Position numbers and translations under genes: made by a program. A DNA stretch of 64,000 bases from Xiphophorus maculatus (taxonomy: Eukaryota > Chordata > Actinopteri > Cyprinodontiformes > Poeciliidae). The stretch spans positions 8,437,882 through 8,501,881 of the forward strand of contig NC_036454.1 in NCBI RefSeq assembly GCF_002775205.1. The letters are read 5' to 3'. Positions 27,416 to 42,400 of the stretch are shown in pieces; position 1 is the first letter of the stretch; every line of letters starts with the position of its first letter. Below the pieces are notes generated by a model. The model worked only from the letters and a program-made list of their open reading frames with translations. It searched no databases and had not been told where the DNA came from.

Positions 27416-30400
27416 TCACTGAGGCTGAAGGTGCAGGCTGCTGATGAACACGGCCTGCAGCTCGTTGATGTCCTCCGTCGCCTCGATGGGGATGCTCAGC
27501 TTCCCCGGGGAGCTCAGGAGTCCGTCGGACTCGTAGGTCCGGTCAAAGTCGCACTGACTGAGCTGGTCGTAGCAGGAGAAGCCGCAGCCGCCTGCTGCGC
27601 CCTGAGCGTGCTCGCTGATGTGCAGGTAGGGGTGCTGCGGGGACAGGCGGCTGTAGTCCTGGTGCGACCCGTGGTGCAGGTGGTGCTGGTGCTCTGGGCC
27701 CGGGCTGTGGCAGGGGCTCTGGGACGGGCTGTGGGGCATCATGCAGGTCTGCAGGCAGCTGTTCCGCCGCACGGCCCGGTGCAGGTCCAGCCGGGCGATC
27801 AGTGGCTTCCCGATGTTCACGCTTTTGGTCCAGAATATGGGATGGTCATCGTCCATGGCTGCAAACGTTCCCTGAAGGCAAACGGTGAAAACCAGCTCCT
27901 CCTGTTGAGGGAAGGGTTAGCAGAGAGAAAAAATGTTTAGAAAGCAAAATAAAAAGTTTGAATAAAAAGCTTAAATAGACATTCAGGCCTGGAAGGAGTG
28001 AAATAACTTTGGTGTTCTGTTGTTTTTAAACTGTTGTGCATGTAGTCTACATTTTTAGCTGCTCATATGTAGTTGTATACACTGCAAAAACACAAAACCA
28101 TACAAAATAATTATCTAGTTAGAAATAAGACAAAACTAACTTAAAAGTAACTTTCCAAGCTTATTTTAAGTAAATTATTTTTTAATATTGATGAAAAAGT
28201 ACTTGTTCCATTGACAGATTATTTCATTTGCAACAAGACAATTTTTCCATGTTAAAAGTGAAACAATCTACCAATACAACTAAGACTTTTTCATCAATAT
28301 TAGAGAATTATTTACTTAAAACAAGCTCAGATAAATTCCTGAAGAGTTACTTATCAGTTAGTTTTGTCTTATTTCTAGATATTTATACGAGAAACTAGAT
28401 AAAAATACTTTTTAAGATCTTGTGTTTTTGCAGTATTTAGTTTTTGTTTGGGCAGCTGTTGCCATGTAAAGACACAGAAAACTTCATATTTAGAGCATTT
28501 GAGGAATTTCTACAGCTGAAAAGGCAGGATTTTGATAAAATTGTTGCTTGTGATTAGAAAAAGTATTTGAATCCTTAAACATTTCTTTTGTTTTTTCAGA
28601 TAAAATTAGCAAGATAAAAAAGTTTGGGAGGACATTTAAGGTGCTCATTGTGTTTTTACCCTGAGTTTCTGCAGAGAGCTGAGTCTGGTGTAGAGGCAGT
28701 GCTGCGGCAGGCTGCTGGACAGCAGGTAGATCCCCGTCTCCTCGGGAGTCTCTCTGTTCATTTCCTTTGGATCAACATCAAGGTCCTGCAGTAAAAACAG
28801 CAGGATTTCACCTTCCAACTCAAAATATTACAAAACATCTGTAAAGTTGTCAAGAAGAGCACATCGCAGCGTGCAGACCAGAGAGAAGTCGGTGACGTGA
28901 GCCTGGCAGAAGGACATGTCCTCGGGCTTCTTCACAATGTGGGTGTAAATGACGAGAACGTTGGAAAACTCTGCAGCAAAGCCCAGCTTGATCTGAGCGC
29001 CACAGTCAAAGTTCAGGCTCATGCTTTCAGGAAGCTCTGAAACAACAAACAAACGTTTCAAGTTTATTTTGTGTACTGTTATTATTTAGGGCTGAAGTGA
29101 TTAATCGTGATTAATCAATTAGTAAAATAATCGTCAACTAATTTAGTAATCGTTTAAACGTTTACTGGATTATACAGACTCAAAAAAATAAGGTAATTTG
29201 CTGAATTTATTAAGCTAAAATGTAAAAGGAAGATTTTTATTTTGCATTTAAGATAAAAAAACTTTTAGCTTCACCTGGTTCAAATTCTGTTAAAAAAATC
29301 AATTTATCATCTATTACCATCCAATTATTAATTGGTTAATCCAAAATTAATCAACAAACCAGCCTCACCAACCTATATTCACCGATCAGCTGAGACTGAA
29401 TAAACCAGAGGAATCCCAGTATATTTACAGTAATTTTTTTTAACAAGACTGATTACATCAAGGCATAATTTAGAGCCACAATGTTTAACTTAAGGCTTCC
29501 CTGACGATGGATAAGACATTATTAGACACTTTTAAAACACTTACCGTGAGCTTTTGCCCACTGTCTGCTGTGAGCGTGAACGAGGTCTGCACTGTCGCCG
29601 GGCAGAATGGGGTCGGTCAGCGCCCTCCTCTCTGATAGGCTGCTACGGATTTCCAGAGCCTGCTTTCCCTTTGTGGCGTCAAACTGACCCATGTCTGGCC
29701 AGAAAGACATTCGAGGAACAAAAAGTGACTCAAACGAGAATAGTAAAGTTTTTGTGAGCATTTAAAGGAGATCTAATAAGCAAATTTCACATTTTGCACA
29801 TTTCTATATCTCCGTTTGGGTCTCAACTGCTTCTAAAAGCAGCCAAAGTGTTTTTAAAAAAATCACCCAGCAGTCTGGCAATAAGTTAATGTTTTTTAGT
29901 GTTTGGAAAATGAGCCGTTTCAAAAATCTCCTAATTTTTAAGTCACATTTGGCACTGCGCTGTTACCTAGCAACACCAGCAAAGGCTAGCCCGTTACCTA
30001 GCTCCCAAGCAGAGCTCCAGCATGTTTGGTCAGCTGGTTTTACTGCTGTAAGCTCTGTACATGGGCTGTTTTTAAAGACAAATGTTTTGTCTTGTTGGTT
30101 GTGCAGAAGGCTCTACTAATTCTTGTCAAAGACGTACAGTTGTACAATTGTGGATCTGTTTGTGGATTGTGGCCAGCAGCAGCTTATTAGTATTTAAAGT
30201 GACAAGACGCCGTAAAACAGCTCATTCTAAGAATGATTTTGTGAAAAAAACATAAACATGTTTTGAACAGGCTTATTTTAACCTGTTCACGAAGCATGAT
30301 ACGTCACATTTAAAGCTTAAATGACACCATGGTAACGCTTCATAATATGTTCACCAACAGTACCCTCATGTCACTTTAAAACCAACCACCCAAGCTAACA

Positions 30401-33400
30401 AATCCTGCTCTTGTATCTATTATGTTATAAAAACCCAATTTAGTAATACAGTACATTCCCCAACACTTGACATTTGTGTTTTGCACAGCTTCTTTTCCTT
30501 TTCTCACCTTCTGCCACTCTGTCGAGCACCACCGTGATCTTCTCGTCATCCAGCAGCCGTTTCTTTAAAAACCTAACGAACACGCCGTTGGTGAAACCCG
30601 TGGAGCTCAGCTCAAAGGCCTCAGCGTCCTGGCACCTGCATTACCACTCAAAGAATAAATTATTTAATTTCTGAGAGAACAAAAAAAAAATTAACTGAAA
30701 TCACAACATCTGCTGCAGACTTACGTCGCATATCCAAAGACAATGTTGGCCGTGACTCTCAGGACGATGTTCGGAGTGCTTTCATCATGAATATTCCTAA
30801 AAATAAAGATTATATTTATAAAGAAAATAAAATCCAAATTGTATGGAACAAATGAATGTTATCAGATGGGCAGAGTGAAAATTTAATACTTTTTAAAACA
30901 GCGACTGTACATAAAGCTGAACCTAGTTCAGTACATGTTGTTTTGGAAGAAAAAAAAAATCACATTTTATACTTTTTTGTACTTCCATTTGGGTTTCTAC
31001 TGCTTCTAAAAACAGGCTAAGCGCTAAAAACAAAAAAAAACACCCAGTCGTTTTCTGGCAATAAGTTCATGTTTTTGGTAAGCCGTTTCAAAAACCTTCA
31101 GTATGTAAATTTACATTCCGGGGCATCGGGCCGTTGCCTAGCAACCAAAGCCAACCCCTTACCTACAAACAAAAGCGGAGCTCCAGCTCATTTGGTCAGC
31201 TGGTTTTACCGCTGTATGCGCTGTGCAATGGCCACTGGAAAAGACAAGTGCTTTGTTGTTGACCTACCATCCAGAAACTTCTTGCTGGATTCTTGTTGGT
31301 TGTGCAGAAGACTCTACTAATGCTTTTCAAAGATGTACGGTTGCATAAATGCGCATCTGCTTTCTGCCATTTTCACGTGCAAATGTAAACTATGAGTTGA
31401 AGGACATGGCCAGTAGCAGCTTATTTGTATTTTAAGTGACAAGACGCCCTAAAACAACTCATTCTGAAAGGAGCTTGAAACAGGCCGAAATGACATTGTC
31501 TCAGAATGATTTTGTGCAAATGTGTAATGAACAGGTTCCGTATAGCCCATAGATCTATCCTAACCTGTTCAAGGAAGCTTAGTAGAAGTAGAGGTGATGG
31601 CCTCACCTTTTTCTGCACATGTCCAGCAGAAAAACATTGAGGCCCGTTTCCTTCTCCTGCATCAGCTTCAGAATGCTTTGCACACACAGGCAGTTGGCGG
31701 AGTGGTATGGGTTTGGTGCATCCACCGGCACCATGAAGCTGTTTCCGTAGTTCTCATATCCGTGTCCAGCGTAGTACAGCAGACCTGAGGATGGAGCAGT
31801 GCGTGTAAGTCAGCACTCCTGAGAAGAGAATCTCTCACTGCAGCCAAGAAATAATGTCAATAGTGAAATGCAGGTTCCTCGTTTGCATTAAGTAATAATT
31901 TCAAACACCTCTGTATCAGTTATTTGATTCTTCTCAAAAAAGAATTACACTTAGTGTTTACATTTGATGTGCTTTGAGAAAACCCTGCCCCAATGTCCAG
32001 AACAGCAACGTGAATCAAATCCAGAACACTGGAAATCTGGGTATAGAGATCGACTTAGACCCGAACCTTCAGAGCAACATGAAGACAGTTACAAAGTGGG
32101 TCTGAAGAACATTTCCAGGCTTAAAGAAATAATGTCTCAGCAAGATCTAGAGAAACTCATCTATGCCTTTATCTTTAATGGCACCGATTACTACAACAGT
32201 GTCTTCACAGGTCAGCTGCAGTTGATCCAGAACGCCGCTGCATGGAGAAGCAGAATTCAGTTTCTAGGCTCCACCGATCTGGAACAAACTTCCAGAAAAC
32301 TGCACAGATGATGAAACTCTGAGTTTCTTGAACTCAAGGCCAGAGTTGCCTTTGGCTTTTGACTAAATGTAATGTTTCTTGCTTGTTTAATAATACATGG
32401 TTCTCATGTCACGAAACACTTCAGGGAACTTTGTAGGTGACAGACATCTTGGTAGGTATCCGTGACTAACTGTGATGACAGTTCCTATGGAGTTGCTATG
32501 GCAACAATTAACAAGCTGCAAGCTTAGAACAGCTCTCACTTTGTTCCTATCTAATTTATAAACAACATAAGGACAATACAACTATTACAATGTTTGAGTA
32601 CTTGACTTTCTTTTTGTTGGTCTTGAAGTCGCGGTCCGTCTATGTGCTTCTCTACCAAGATGGTTCAGTGGCGTGGACATAGGCGTAGGAACCGGGGAGG
32701 ACTTGGCCCCCCCAATATTGGAGACAGTCACATTCGTCCCACCCAACAATTTCACCGCAGTTGTGAAAAATTTTGAAATCTTCCACTTGCGTGCTTTTAT
32801 TTTGAAGGCAAACCACAGCGCTCCTAACTCTTCCCCCTCCCTCCTCTGGTGAGGTCTTCATTTAGTTTATTGAAATTTGTTTTAATTTTTAAATAAACTA
32901 AACTATTTTATTATGAGAAGAGCTGATCAGGGAAGACATAGGTGAGCCAGGTGGAGTTTCAGGGTGTGAAGATATAAAAATTATATTAATTACAATAGAA
33001 CCAAAAAGGAGAACAGGTGAGGACTGATGTCAGGTTGATTTCTTTCAACGTTTCAATATTTTTTTCATTATTTCCACACTACAAAGGTAATGGTTAGGAG
33101 ACATGAAAAGAAAAGCGCTTGAGGAGAGGTTTAAAAATAGATGAGTGAAAATTTTTGCTATCAGAAACGGGCTACACAGTAAATAGAGTGGAGATGTAAA
33201 ATAATGTATACATCTGAAAATATAAATAAAGTTTAAATTCTCATTTTGTATGATAAAAACATACATTTTTACATTTAGTTAATTCACAGTCTGATCCTGT
33301 ACATTACTGTAGTGCCTGTTGTAAATACATGAATCCATGCAGGGATGTGAAGCTGCAGAGAGTCAGAGGGAGGAACAGACAGAAACACATATCAGTAGAT

Positions 33401-36400
33401 ATTTTAGTTAAATGTTTGTGGCTGAAAATGACAGGAGAGAAAAAAAAAAACATTTAGGCTTTTTGCCTCAGTGTTTTTCATGGATCATGTTTGGTAAGTT
33501 GTTGAATGCAGAGCTGGAAAGGGAGACTGGGTTATCAGTGAGGCGCTAAGGTGTCTGTTAGATGTGAAAAGCAAAATTTTTATTTATTTTGTAGATCAAA
33601 CTGTTGCACTGATGTAGAGAGTTGTTCAAGAAGAACAAAACTTGATTTTTAGATTTTATTTTTGTTGGTTAAACTGCTGGATTGAGTCTAAAACTGCTGA
33701 GTCCTATTTTATGAGCTGTTTTTTACTTCGGTATTAGAAAGAGGCAGAACCTGTTCAATTGCCAGTCAACTTATATCAATGCATTTTGACCAATAATCAA
33801 ATGTCTTTTGACCAATAAAATATATCAGAATCTGGTAGCTTGTGTGTGCTACCACCGTATTTAGCTTGCTAGTTGTGAGGCAAATGATAAAGTGAGTGTT
33901 CAGTCCTGGAATGATGATCATTATGCTTTTTTCTCTTGCTCTCGGTGAAGGCGGACACTTTTTTTCTCTGCTCCCTCCCTGCCCATGCCTGCCCTGCTTG
34001 CTCTGTTTTTTGTCTTTTTCTATATTTGTGGAGCCATTCTTTGCACATCCTCCAAATCTACAAATTATGGATCTGGTCAACTGGTCTCTCAATGCAATTG
34101 ATCAACTTTTCTCAACGAGAAGACTGGGCACAGGAGAGCCCTCTTGTCCTGCAGGGACACACCCGGTGGGAAACACCCTGGATTTATTCATGATAACAGG
34201 ATTTCTGCTGTTTGGAGCTTGCGAATACCTGGCTTATTGACAAATTTGTGACAGACTTGGCCAAAATAGCGAACACTCAGACTGTTGGTGTGGACAGAGA
34301 CACAAGTTGGATGTGAGTGTTGCTGAAACTCGCAGCCAAGCTGAGGACTCTAAAACTCACTAACGGAATGGAAACGATCTTGGAGAAGTTGTTAGTTTCA
34401 GCTCAGTGGAACGACCAAACTAATTTGGATGATTGGGAAATGAGATGTATTGGAGAGACTTTAGGGAAGATTGAAATTTATAATCTAAACCAGGGGTCTC
34501 AAACTCCAGTCCTCGAGGGCCGCAGTCCTGCAACTTTTACATGTGCCTCTGCTGCACCACACCTGAACAGAATAATTAGGTCATTAAGGCTCTGGAAAAC
34601 TGATCTACACAAGGAGGAGATCATTAAGTCATTTCATTCTAGTGTTTTGTACCTGTGGCACATCTAAAAGCTGCAGGACTGTGGCCCTCGAGGCCTGGAG
34701 TTTGAGACCCCTGATCTAAACGATATAAGACATTCTGTATCTGAATTGGCTTTCCCTGTGTTGGCTTGGAAGGGCTGCATATTTCCAATCTCCTTGAAGA
34801 TATGTAAACATAACGCTCCTTCCCACTTCACCCCCTCCTGTTATCCATGCAGCTGTGGAGTTGAGAACTCCCAAGGACATTCCTCGATAACATCTTTATG
34901 GGACTTCAGCCGGGAGGCTGAGCAACGTGGTTTCATGGCCCTGTGATGTTACCGCCTTCACTCATGTCTTTGTTTTGTCTGAATGTTGCCATTTGCCCTA
35001 ATGTGTCCTTTCCTCTTTTTTATTTTTATCAGAAACTGTACTCACTTTTAACCCAGAAAAGGATTATTTTAGTTTATTAGTAGTATTAGAAATTGTGGAG
35101 TACGCACTATTTAGATCAATATTATACAGCCCAGAAATGGAATCAGAATTAGAATAACTACAAACTTAAAATCCAGAAATACTTAACAGGAACAGTCACT
35201 ACTTAGTTACTTTTATACTACTGCTTTTTAGAAACTTAGAAACTGTGACTACTTACTTTTAACCCAGAAAAGGATTTAGAACAAATTTATTATTTAGCTC
35301 ATTATTTAGAAACTGTGGAGTACTCACTATCTAGACCAATACTACATCATTATTTAGAAACTGTGGAGTACTCACTATCTAGACCAATACTACATCATTA
35401 TTTAGAAACTGTGGAGTACTCACTATCTAGACCAATACTACATCATTATTTAGAAACTGTGGAGTACTCACTATCTAGACCAATACTACATCATTACTTA
35501 GAAACTGTGGAGTACTCACTATCTAGACCAATACTACATCATTACTTAGAAACTGTGGAGTACTCACTATCTAGACCAATACTACATCATTATTTAGAAA
35601 CTGTGGAGTACTCACTATCTAGACCAATACTACATCATTATTTAGAAACTGTGGAGTACTCATTATCTAGACCAATACTACATCATTATTTAGAAACTGT
35701 GGAGTACTCATTATCTAGACCAATACTACATCATTATTTAGAAACTGTGGAGTACTCATTATCTAGACCAATACTACATCATTATTTAGAAACTGTGGAG
35801 TACTCACTTTTAACCCAGAAAAGGAACTAGATTAGTCACTCTTTAGTTTATTTTAACAGAAACTGTAGAGTACTCACTATTTAGATGCAGAGACCCAGAA
35901 GCCCAGAGGACACTTTTGGATCAACATTGTTAGACTATTTTTTAGACTCCTGTTCTCCCAACCCAGAAATGGAATTAGACCAGAGGATACTTAGTAACCC
36001 TGAACAGGAGCAACTAGCTTACATACTTTAGATCAACATTAGATTCTTTTTCTTCTTTTGCTTTGTTATTTTGTTTGTAGTCACTTTTAATTCCCATAAA
36101 GTACTTTGTATTGCCTTGTTGCTGAAAATGTGCTATATAAATAAAATTACTTTTACCTTTACGTGGATGCATAACTTTAATCTGATTATTGGATTGTAAA
36201 TAGTAACGTGTTCAAATACTTGTTACTGAAACAAGGGGCCAGATTAGAGTAACGCGTTACTGACGTGTTGATGGCACAATTGTTAATGACATTTCTGCTC
36301 AAGCTATTTACTGATCGGTCAGGTTTCCGATATGCGTCCCCCCCAATGACAGACTCGTTCCTACGCCCTTGGGCGTGGATCACTTCTGTTTTTTTTGAGA

Positions 36401-39400
36401 ACTCTGTACTAGTTACTGTATTATGGTGTTATGGTGTAGAGTTCTTTGAATTGCCTTGTTGTTGAAATGTGCTTTAGAAACAAACTGGACTTGACTTGAA
36501 CGCACCGTAAACCCCCTTATGCAGCAGCAGTAGGAACTCGTCCACGGCGTTCCTCATCTCTGACTCGGTGAGGTCCAGCAGTGAAACCACTTTGAAGTTC
36601 AGCTGCCGCAGGAGGTTGGTGAGGTCGTACACGTCCACCATGGGGGCCTTGAGCTGTGGGTGGTTCTGGTACGACAGGTTACCGATCAGCAGGGCCACTT
36701 TGTCAGTCGCTGATGTGAAAGATGGAAGGAGATAAAAACAATATGGACTTAATCTGTTACATAAGGCGTTCATATTGAGCTCAGCAACCATCCCAGGCAA
36801 CAGGAAGTGGTTTGTCCCCATGTTTTCTTTTTTTCAGCAGATATGTTTTTGCATATTAAAACATTGCTTGAATTTGTTTCTCTGTGCGTTACATGGTATC
36901 CAGCTCAGCACAGAATGTTTTGTGAATATAACAGATCTCTAAAGGAACAGCCATGTTTACTAGGAGCAGTTCTGTCGTTCTGTGTGATTTGAAAAAAAAA
37001 ATCTCCAATAAGAATATTTGCTTAAAAATAAATACAGGCTGCTACAGAGGTGGATAACAAATAGGGAAAAAACAGTTAATACACAAATATCTTCAAAGAA
37101 AACTGCAGTTTTCACATTTATTACTCCAAATATTTATTAGAAAGACAATTCTTATGTTTTTCTTTACTGCTTCATCCAAACATCCCTCTTCGTAGTTGGA
37201 CTCAAGCCTAATTTAACTTAAAGAGGCTAATTAACAAAACATGGATGTCAGGACAGACCTGACCCCACTACTGTGGTGTATTTATTTAAACATTGTTAGT
37301 TTGTGTCAATCCAGTCCAGACTAAAAGTAAAAAAAAGAAATCAGTGTTTTTGTCTTGCTATTTTTTTACTTCTAAACTTTTCTATAAAAAATTCAAACTC
37401 AGTACATATGTGGATGGGTTTCCACTTTTTTCTTACTTGTCCAAACAAGAACGCACATGTTCAGATTGGAGAGACTAAATGCTGATAAGGTCAGCCTATC
37501 TGGAATAAGTACAGCTTTCTTATACTAGAATAAACCCTTTCAGCCTCTTTCATAAAATAGGGTTGATTACTTTGACAATAAATCAATAACAATATATAAC
37601 GTCACAGGCATATATATTATCAATAGATAATTAGTCCGATAGCATAATCAATATTGAATATATAGAATATTAATTAAACTCTGATCCAGATCCGCAAAGT
37701 TAAGACAGGTTGTGACATCAACTAATTCACTCACTCTTTGGTTACCTAGCAACAACCTGCTGAGTAACTGGTGCAGAAGCAGTTTAAGGTTTTGCCACCG
37801 TGCTTCATAACGCGCTTAGAAATACATAAATAAATAAAATAAAAATCAAGTGTGGAGTGAAAACTGTGGCTAAAAAAAGGAGAGATCACAACACAAGTTT
37901 GGTAGTATTTAAAATATTTAAAACAAAAAACTAATCAATAGTTGTCAATCCCTAATTTTATAAAACACATCATGATATGTTTTTTCAGCTATAAAACTAT
38001 TAAAAGTTAAATCAGAGAGCAAAAACGTCTTAGTCAACAAGAAGGAGAATCAACCACATAATTTTCACTTCTATACTTTACCTAAACTCAAGTTGTTAAT
38101 GGTTTGTAAATAAGGCATGTGCTGCATATAAAAGACAAGCTCCTGCAGAATGTGTCTAAAAATTGTACTAATTTTCTACTCAGAAAATAAGAACCACATC
38201 TTGTTTTTGATTACAGGTGAAAAAGATGATATATTTAACATCTTTGCCCAAAAGTATTTACACATCCCAGGGTGAAACATGTGGATTCTTGAGTAGCTGG
38301 ACTTGTTTTTGGAAGAAAAATCATGAGATTTGTTTAAAAATTAAAAACAGAACAACCAGCTTTAAATTTAGTTATTTGAATGAGACGCAGTGTGTTTGTT
38401 ACTGATATTACAGACATTTTAAAATAACATAAATTAATTTGAATATGTGAAAATTTGAAGAATGATGGAAATAATTTTCCATTTGGATTTATCCCTTCTT
38501 TATCAGAACAGGTCAAATAAATGGAGCGATTACACAACTGAAACTGTCTGACATGCGACACTTTGAGGGGTCTGCCACTTTTAAAATGAATTCTGAAGAA
38601 AAAGTGATAAGAATCAAAAATGTATTAAAAAAAATACAGAGAGGGGAAGGAAGTAGATCATCCTGTGATGAACACCAGTGACATTTGTACTTGTTGTTAT
38701 TCTGCACATCAGTCACTTCTGAGACATGAACCTTTTCTTTCCTGCTGATAATTTTCGTGTTAAATGTCAATTTAGATTGTTTTTCCTTCTTTTTAAATTA
38801 GAAAGATAACTCTGGGTGTCTGATACAATGTGGTTGACGATATACATAAACACATATACATATCTCTTCAGAATTCACCATGAAATTGATGTTTTCTCAG
38901 TAAAACTGTACATCAACCAAGCATAAAAGCAAACATTTGCTTAAATTTTCTGAGACTTTAATGGACCCCAAACACTCACCGTAAAGTTGCTCAGGCAAAC
39001 TATTTAGGAAAAGTTCACAGGAATCTACATTTTCAGCAAAACAGAGAAAAGAAAATTAAAGCAGCTGCAATATAATGGAAAAAAATCTGGCCAGAGTTTT
39101 AATCATCCTACCTCCTCCGATGGCGTAAATATCATCTAAAGAAGAAAAAAAAAACATTACAATCACATAAATAATATTTTTTGTTTTTACACACAGGATC
39201 GGGCTGAAAATTATAAACAAGGAAATAAATGACAAGTTAGGAATGATCTTAGGAACTTTCATGCAACAGAGTTAAGTTAGCAGAATTACTTTTAAAAAGA
39301 CAATTAGTAGTATTTAATTACAACTTTCAACAAATTCCATGAAAAACTAAATTTAGCATTTTAATATTTTTATTTCTGCTTTCAATAATTATTCATGGAG

Positions 39401-42400
39401 AAATATTTTTGTTGCCAGTATCTGAACTGATTTCTGCACCATAATTCTTGTTTTCCCAATTAGCACATTTTCTTTTTTAACTCCACAGAAAGTAAAACAT
39501 TAATTTGTCCTTAAACTAAAGTTGCACTAAAAGCAACTTCCAAATATTATGTTTTCTTGTTTTGTTTTGTTTTGTTTTATTTAACATCATCTTTGTGCAC
39601 TTAGCTTTGAAATAAATAATCTAAAATATTAAAATACATAAACTTTGTGTTATATTTTTGGGTTTGGAGGAATTTTTTGTAATGTAGAGATGTTTAGTTA
39701 AATAAAAGTGACAAATTGTGATCCATTGTTGAGTTGTAAAATGGGTCAAGTCTCTCTTTGTTCAGCCTTAAACATGAACCTTGAAAACTAATCTTTTCTA
39801 AGGCGGCAATAAAAAGTAACTTCAGTTGGAAACAATCCTTATAAAAAAAAGCCACATGAATGTGATTCAAAATAGTAAAAGATGCTTATTTGTAACAAAT
39901 GGCATAATATTTTTTTCACGTTCAAGTAGATTTTAAAACATTTCAGTACAAAACATGAACCTTTTGGGGTTTTATCACCTCCATGTTCCACAAACAATAA
40001 AAAAGTAACACTGTGTTGAGCTATTTTATTACTTTTGAGTTAAAAGGCAACCTTAGTTCAGTTCAATGTGTTCTATCATTGTAGCCTTTTCATGGGATTT
40101 GTTGGTTACCATCTTACAGTGTTAAACAAAAACTGCAGCCTATATTTAAATCACAATTCATGCAAATCACATCTTAAAATGAAACCTTGTCAGAACGGTT
40201 AGTATCCACCAGACCACCATGCAGATTACGACCCAGATGCAGCCAGAGTAAGGCTGTAGTTAGTGTGCCTGTTTTTATACACCATGCACCGCTTTCGACT
40301 CTACCTTCAGAGCACTCCATTGCCCCTGAAATCTGGACAGATATCCTCGGTGCTTCCAGTCGAGAACAGAAGCAAACAAAAGCTCAGACATCGTGAGTTA
40401 AGAGCTGCTGCTGAAAGCACCAAAAAAGCGTAACATACCTATCACAACATCAACTTCATTGGTCCACATTCTTTCCGTGCTGCTGCTGATCTCGCAGCGA
40501 TACCTGCCATGATGATCCTGCATTAACTGGGGAATCTGAAATGCAGGAAACTTTCATTTGTGAGAGTAGTTGTGAAAAAGCAGGAAAGGAGTTAAAAGGG
40601 GGGTATTATGTGTTTTTCAGGCACATAATACTATTTTATTACACAATCAAGTAACTATGTTATCTTCAGTTAGGGGTGGACGATATGGACTTAAAGTTTT
40701 ATCATGATATTTTATAGTACTATAGTGATAATGATAATAGTGACTATTTACTATGACCTTTTCAGGTAACTGAATGACACAGCAATCATAGCCCCACCAA
40801 AAAAAACTGATGTAATAAGCTTCCTTCGGACACCATTCACATAAAGAAATGTATCATTAAACTGCTAAGAGTATCTGTGTTTAATCATGTTGTAAAATTT
40901 ATTGATACGCTCAATGAAAAAACTGTGGAAAAATTTGTAAAATTAACAATCCCAACAGTTTTGGGGGGGTTTAAACATAGCTAATTGAAATTTATTGTGA
41001 CAAATCAAACTTCTCCCCATGGTAAGAAATTTATCAAGATAAATGATAAACGGTATGGTATGTTTATATATATTTAAAAATTCCTGTTCTTTCTGAAACT
41101 TTGCCTTCAAGAAGTCGTCGCTCAATAGCGTTCTTCTATTAACCCTTCAACAATGTTTTTACCAGCTTTGTAGCTGGTAAAAAGTAGCTCAGATAATGAG
41201 CTGATCAGATGAGCAATTCCACCAGGTATTTGCTAATTGCTGCTGGCTAGTCTGAAGGAGCTGAATGGGGGAGTTTGGAGGGAGGGTAACCCTGTGAGGT
41301 GGAAGCCTAGAAGCTTGGAAACTGCAGCTCCCAGGAGGAGCTGCCCCTCAAAGGCGGCGCTGGGTCCATCCAGATGTTTTGCACAGTTGAATGGTTGCCA
41401 TGGGGATTATAGGATTTCTCAAACATGCATGAAAGAATCAAAGCAACACTCCAGGTATGTTTTTGATGAGAGAATTATATATATTATAACCTGATGTAAA
41501 GCTCAAAAAGCTGATTTTACATAACCTTGCCCCTTAAATTAAAAATAAAACATCACCATGAGTTTTCTCTTTGTGGCTTTTGGGATCGGCACTCCGTTCC
41601 TGTGCCACTGGTATCGAGGGATCGGCCGGCCCACAGCACCACACTCCAGCTGCAGGGTTTCCCCAACATGCAGTCGCTGGGACTGAGGATGGATTGCCAA
41701 TTTCAGCCGTCCATCTATGGACTGATAACTCTGTCCTGGGGCTGTTGGAGGAAAACACAACATTTCCTGCATGTAAATACAACAACTGACTTAAAGACTA
41801 CATTGTTCAGCTGTTATTATATGGAAAGAAAAACAACAGAAACTGGTGAAAACTTTCCCAAACCAAGTACTTTTGTTCTAGCTTTGAGTCCAAAGATCTT
41901 AATACACTTGATATAAAACAAAACCAACTTACAAGTAATTTCTCATCAAGAAATGTGATCTTGTTATAAGTCTATAATTCATTGATATTGAAGAAAAAAC
42001 ACCAGTTTCACTGGGAGTTTATTTCCCTTATAATGGGTGGAAAATGTCTTGTTATAACTGAAATAATCTGCCAATGGAACAAGTAATTTTTTTATTGACC
42101 TAAAAAAAGCTCGTATATCTTGCTGAAAAGTTAGTTGCAATTTAGTTTTGTCTTATTTGAAGTAAACTAAGTTATTTCCACTAGAAACTAGACATAAATA
42201 CTTGGTAAAATGTTGTGTTTTTGCAGAGAAAGTCTCACCATAAGACATGGTGACATTTAGGACATCCACCTGAGCCCACTGGCTGAATTCACAAGCATCG
42301 CCACAGTTGACCCTGCAGATGTAAAAGCCGGCATCCTTCACCTGGACAGGACTTATCAGAAGCTCTGGAGAGAAGCTGTTTGGTACCTGAGGTAATGAAA

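Larger units (their letters stand above)
32681..36368. mobile_element. Large composite element with GGCGTAGGAAC ends (tentative)
   Basis: AGGCGTAGGAAC at 32,681-32,692 has an inverse, GTTCCTACGCCC, at 36,357-36,368. C-rich runs followed by CAAT lie just inside both ends. The interior includes a hAT MITE, a 48-bp minisatellite and short unassigned frames near 33.9-34.2 kb. It occupies most of malt1 intron 9. No target-site duplication was confirmed, so the two ends could belong to separate insertions. Confidence 0.4.

Noticed and set aside
27431..27940. 169-codon open frame on the plus strand
   Set aside because: Antisense of the GC-rich last exon of malt1, which has clear homology on the other strand.
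33896..34240. 114-codon frame with a hydrophobic start resembling a signal peptide
   Set aside because: Lies inside a repeat-dense malt1 intron with transposon ends around it; no family recognised, so not called a gene.
35315..35830. 171-codon open frame
   Set aside because: It is the 48-bp minisatellite read through; it has no ATG and no flanking gene structure.
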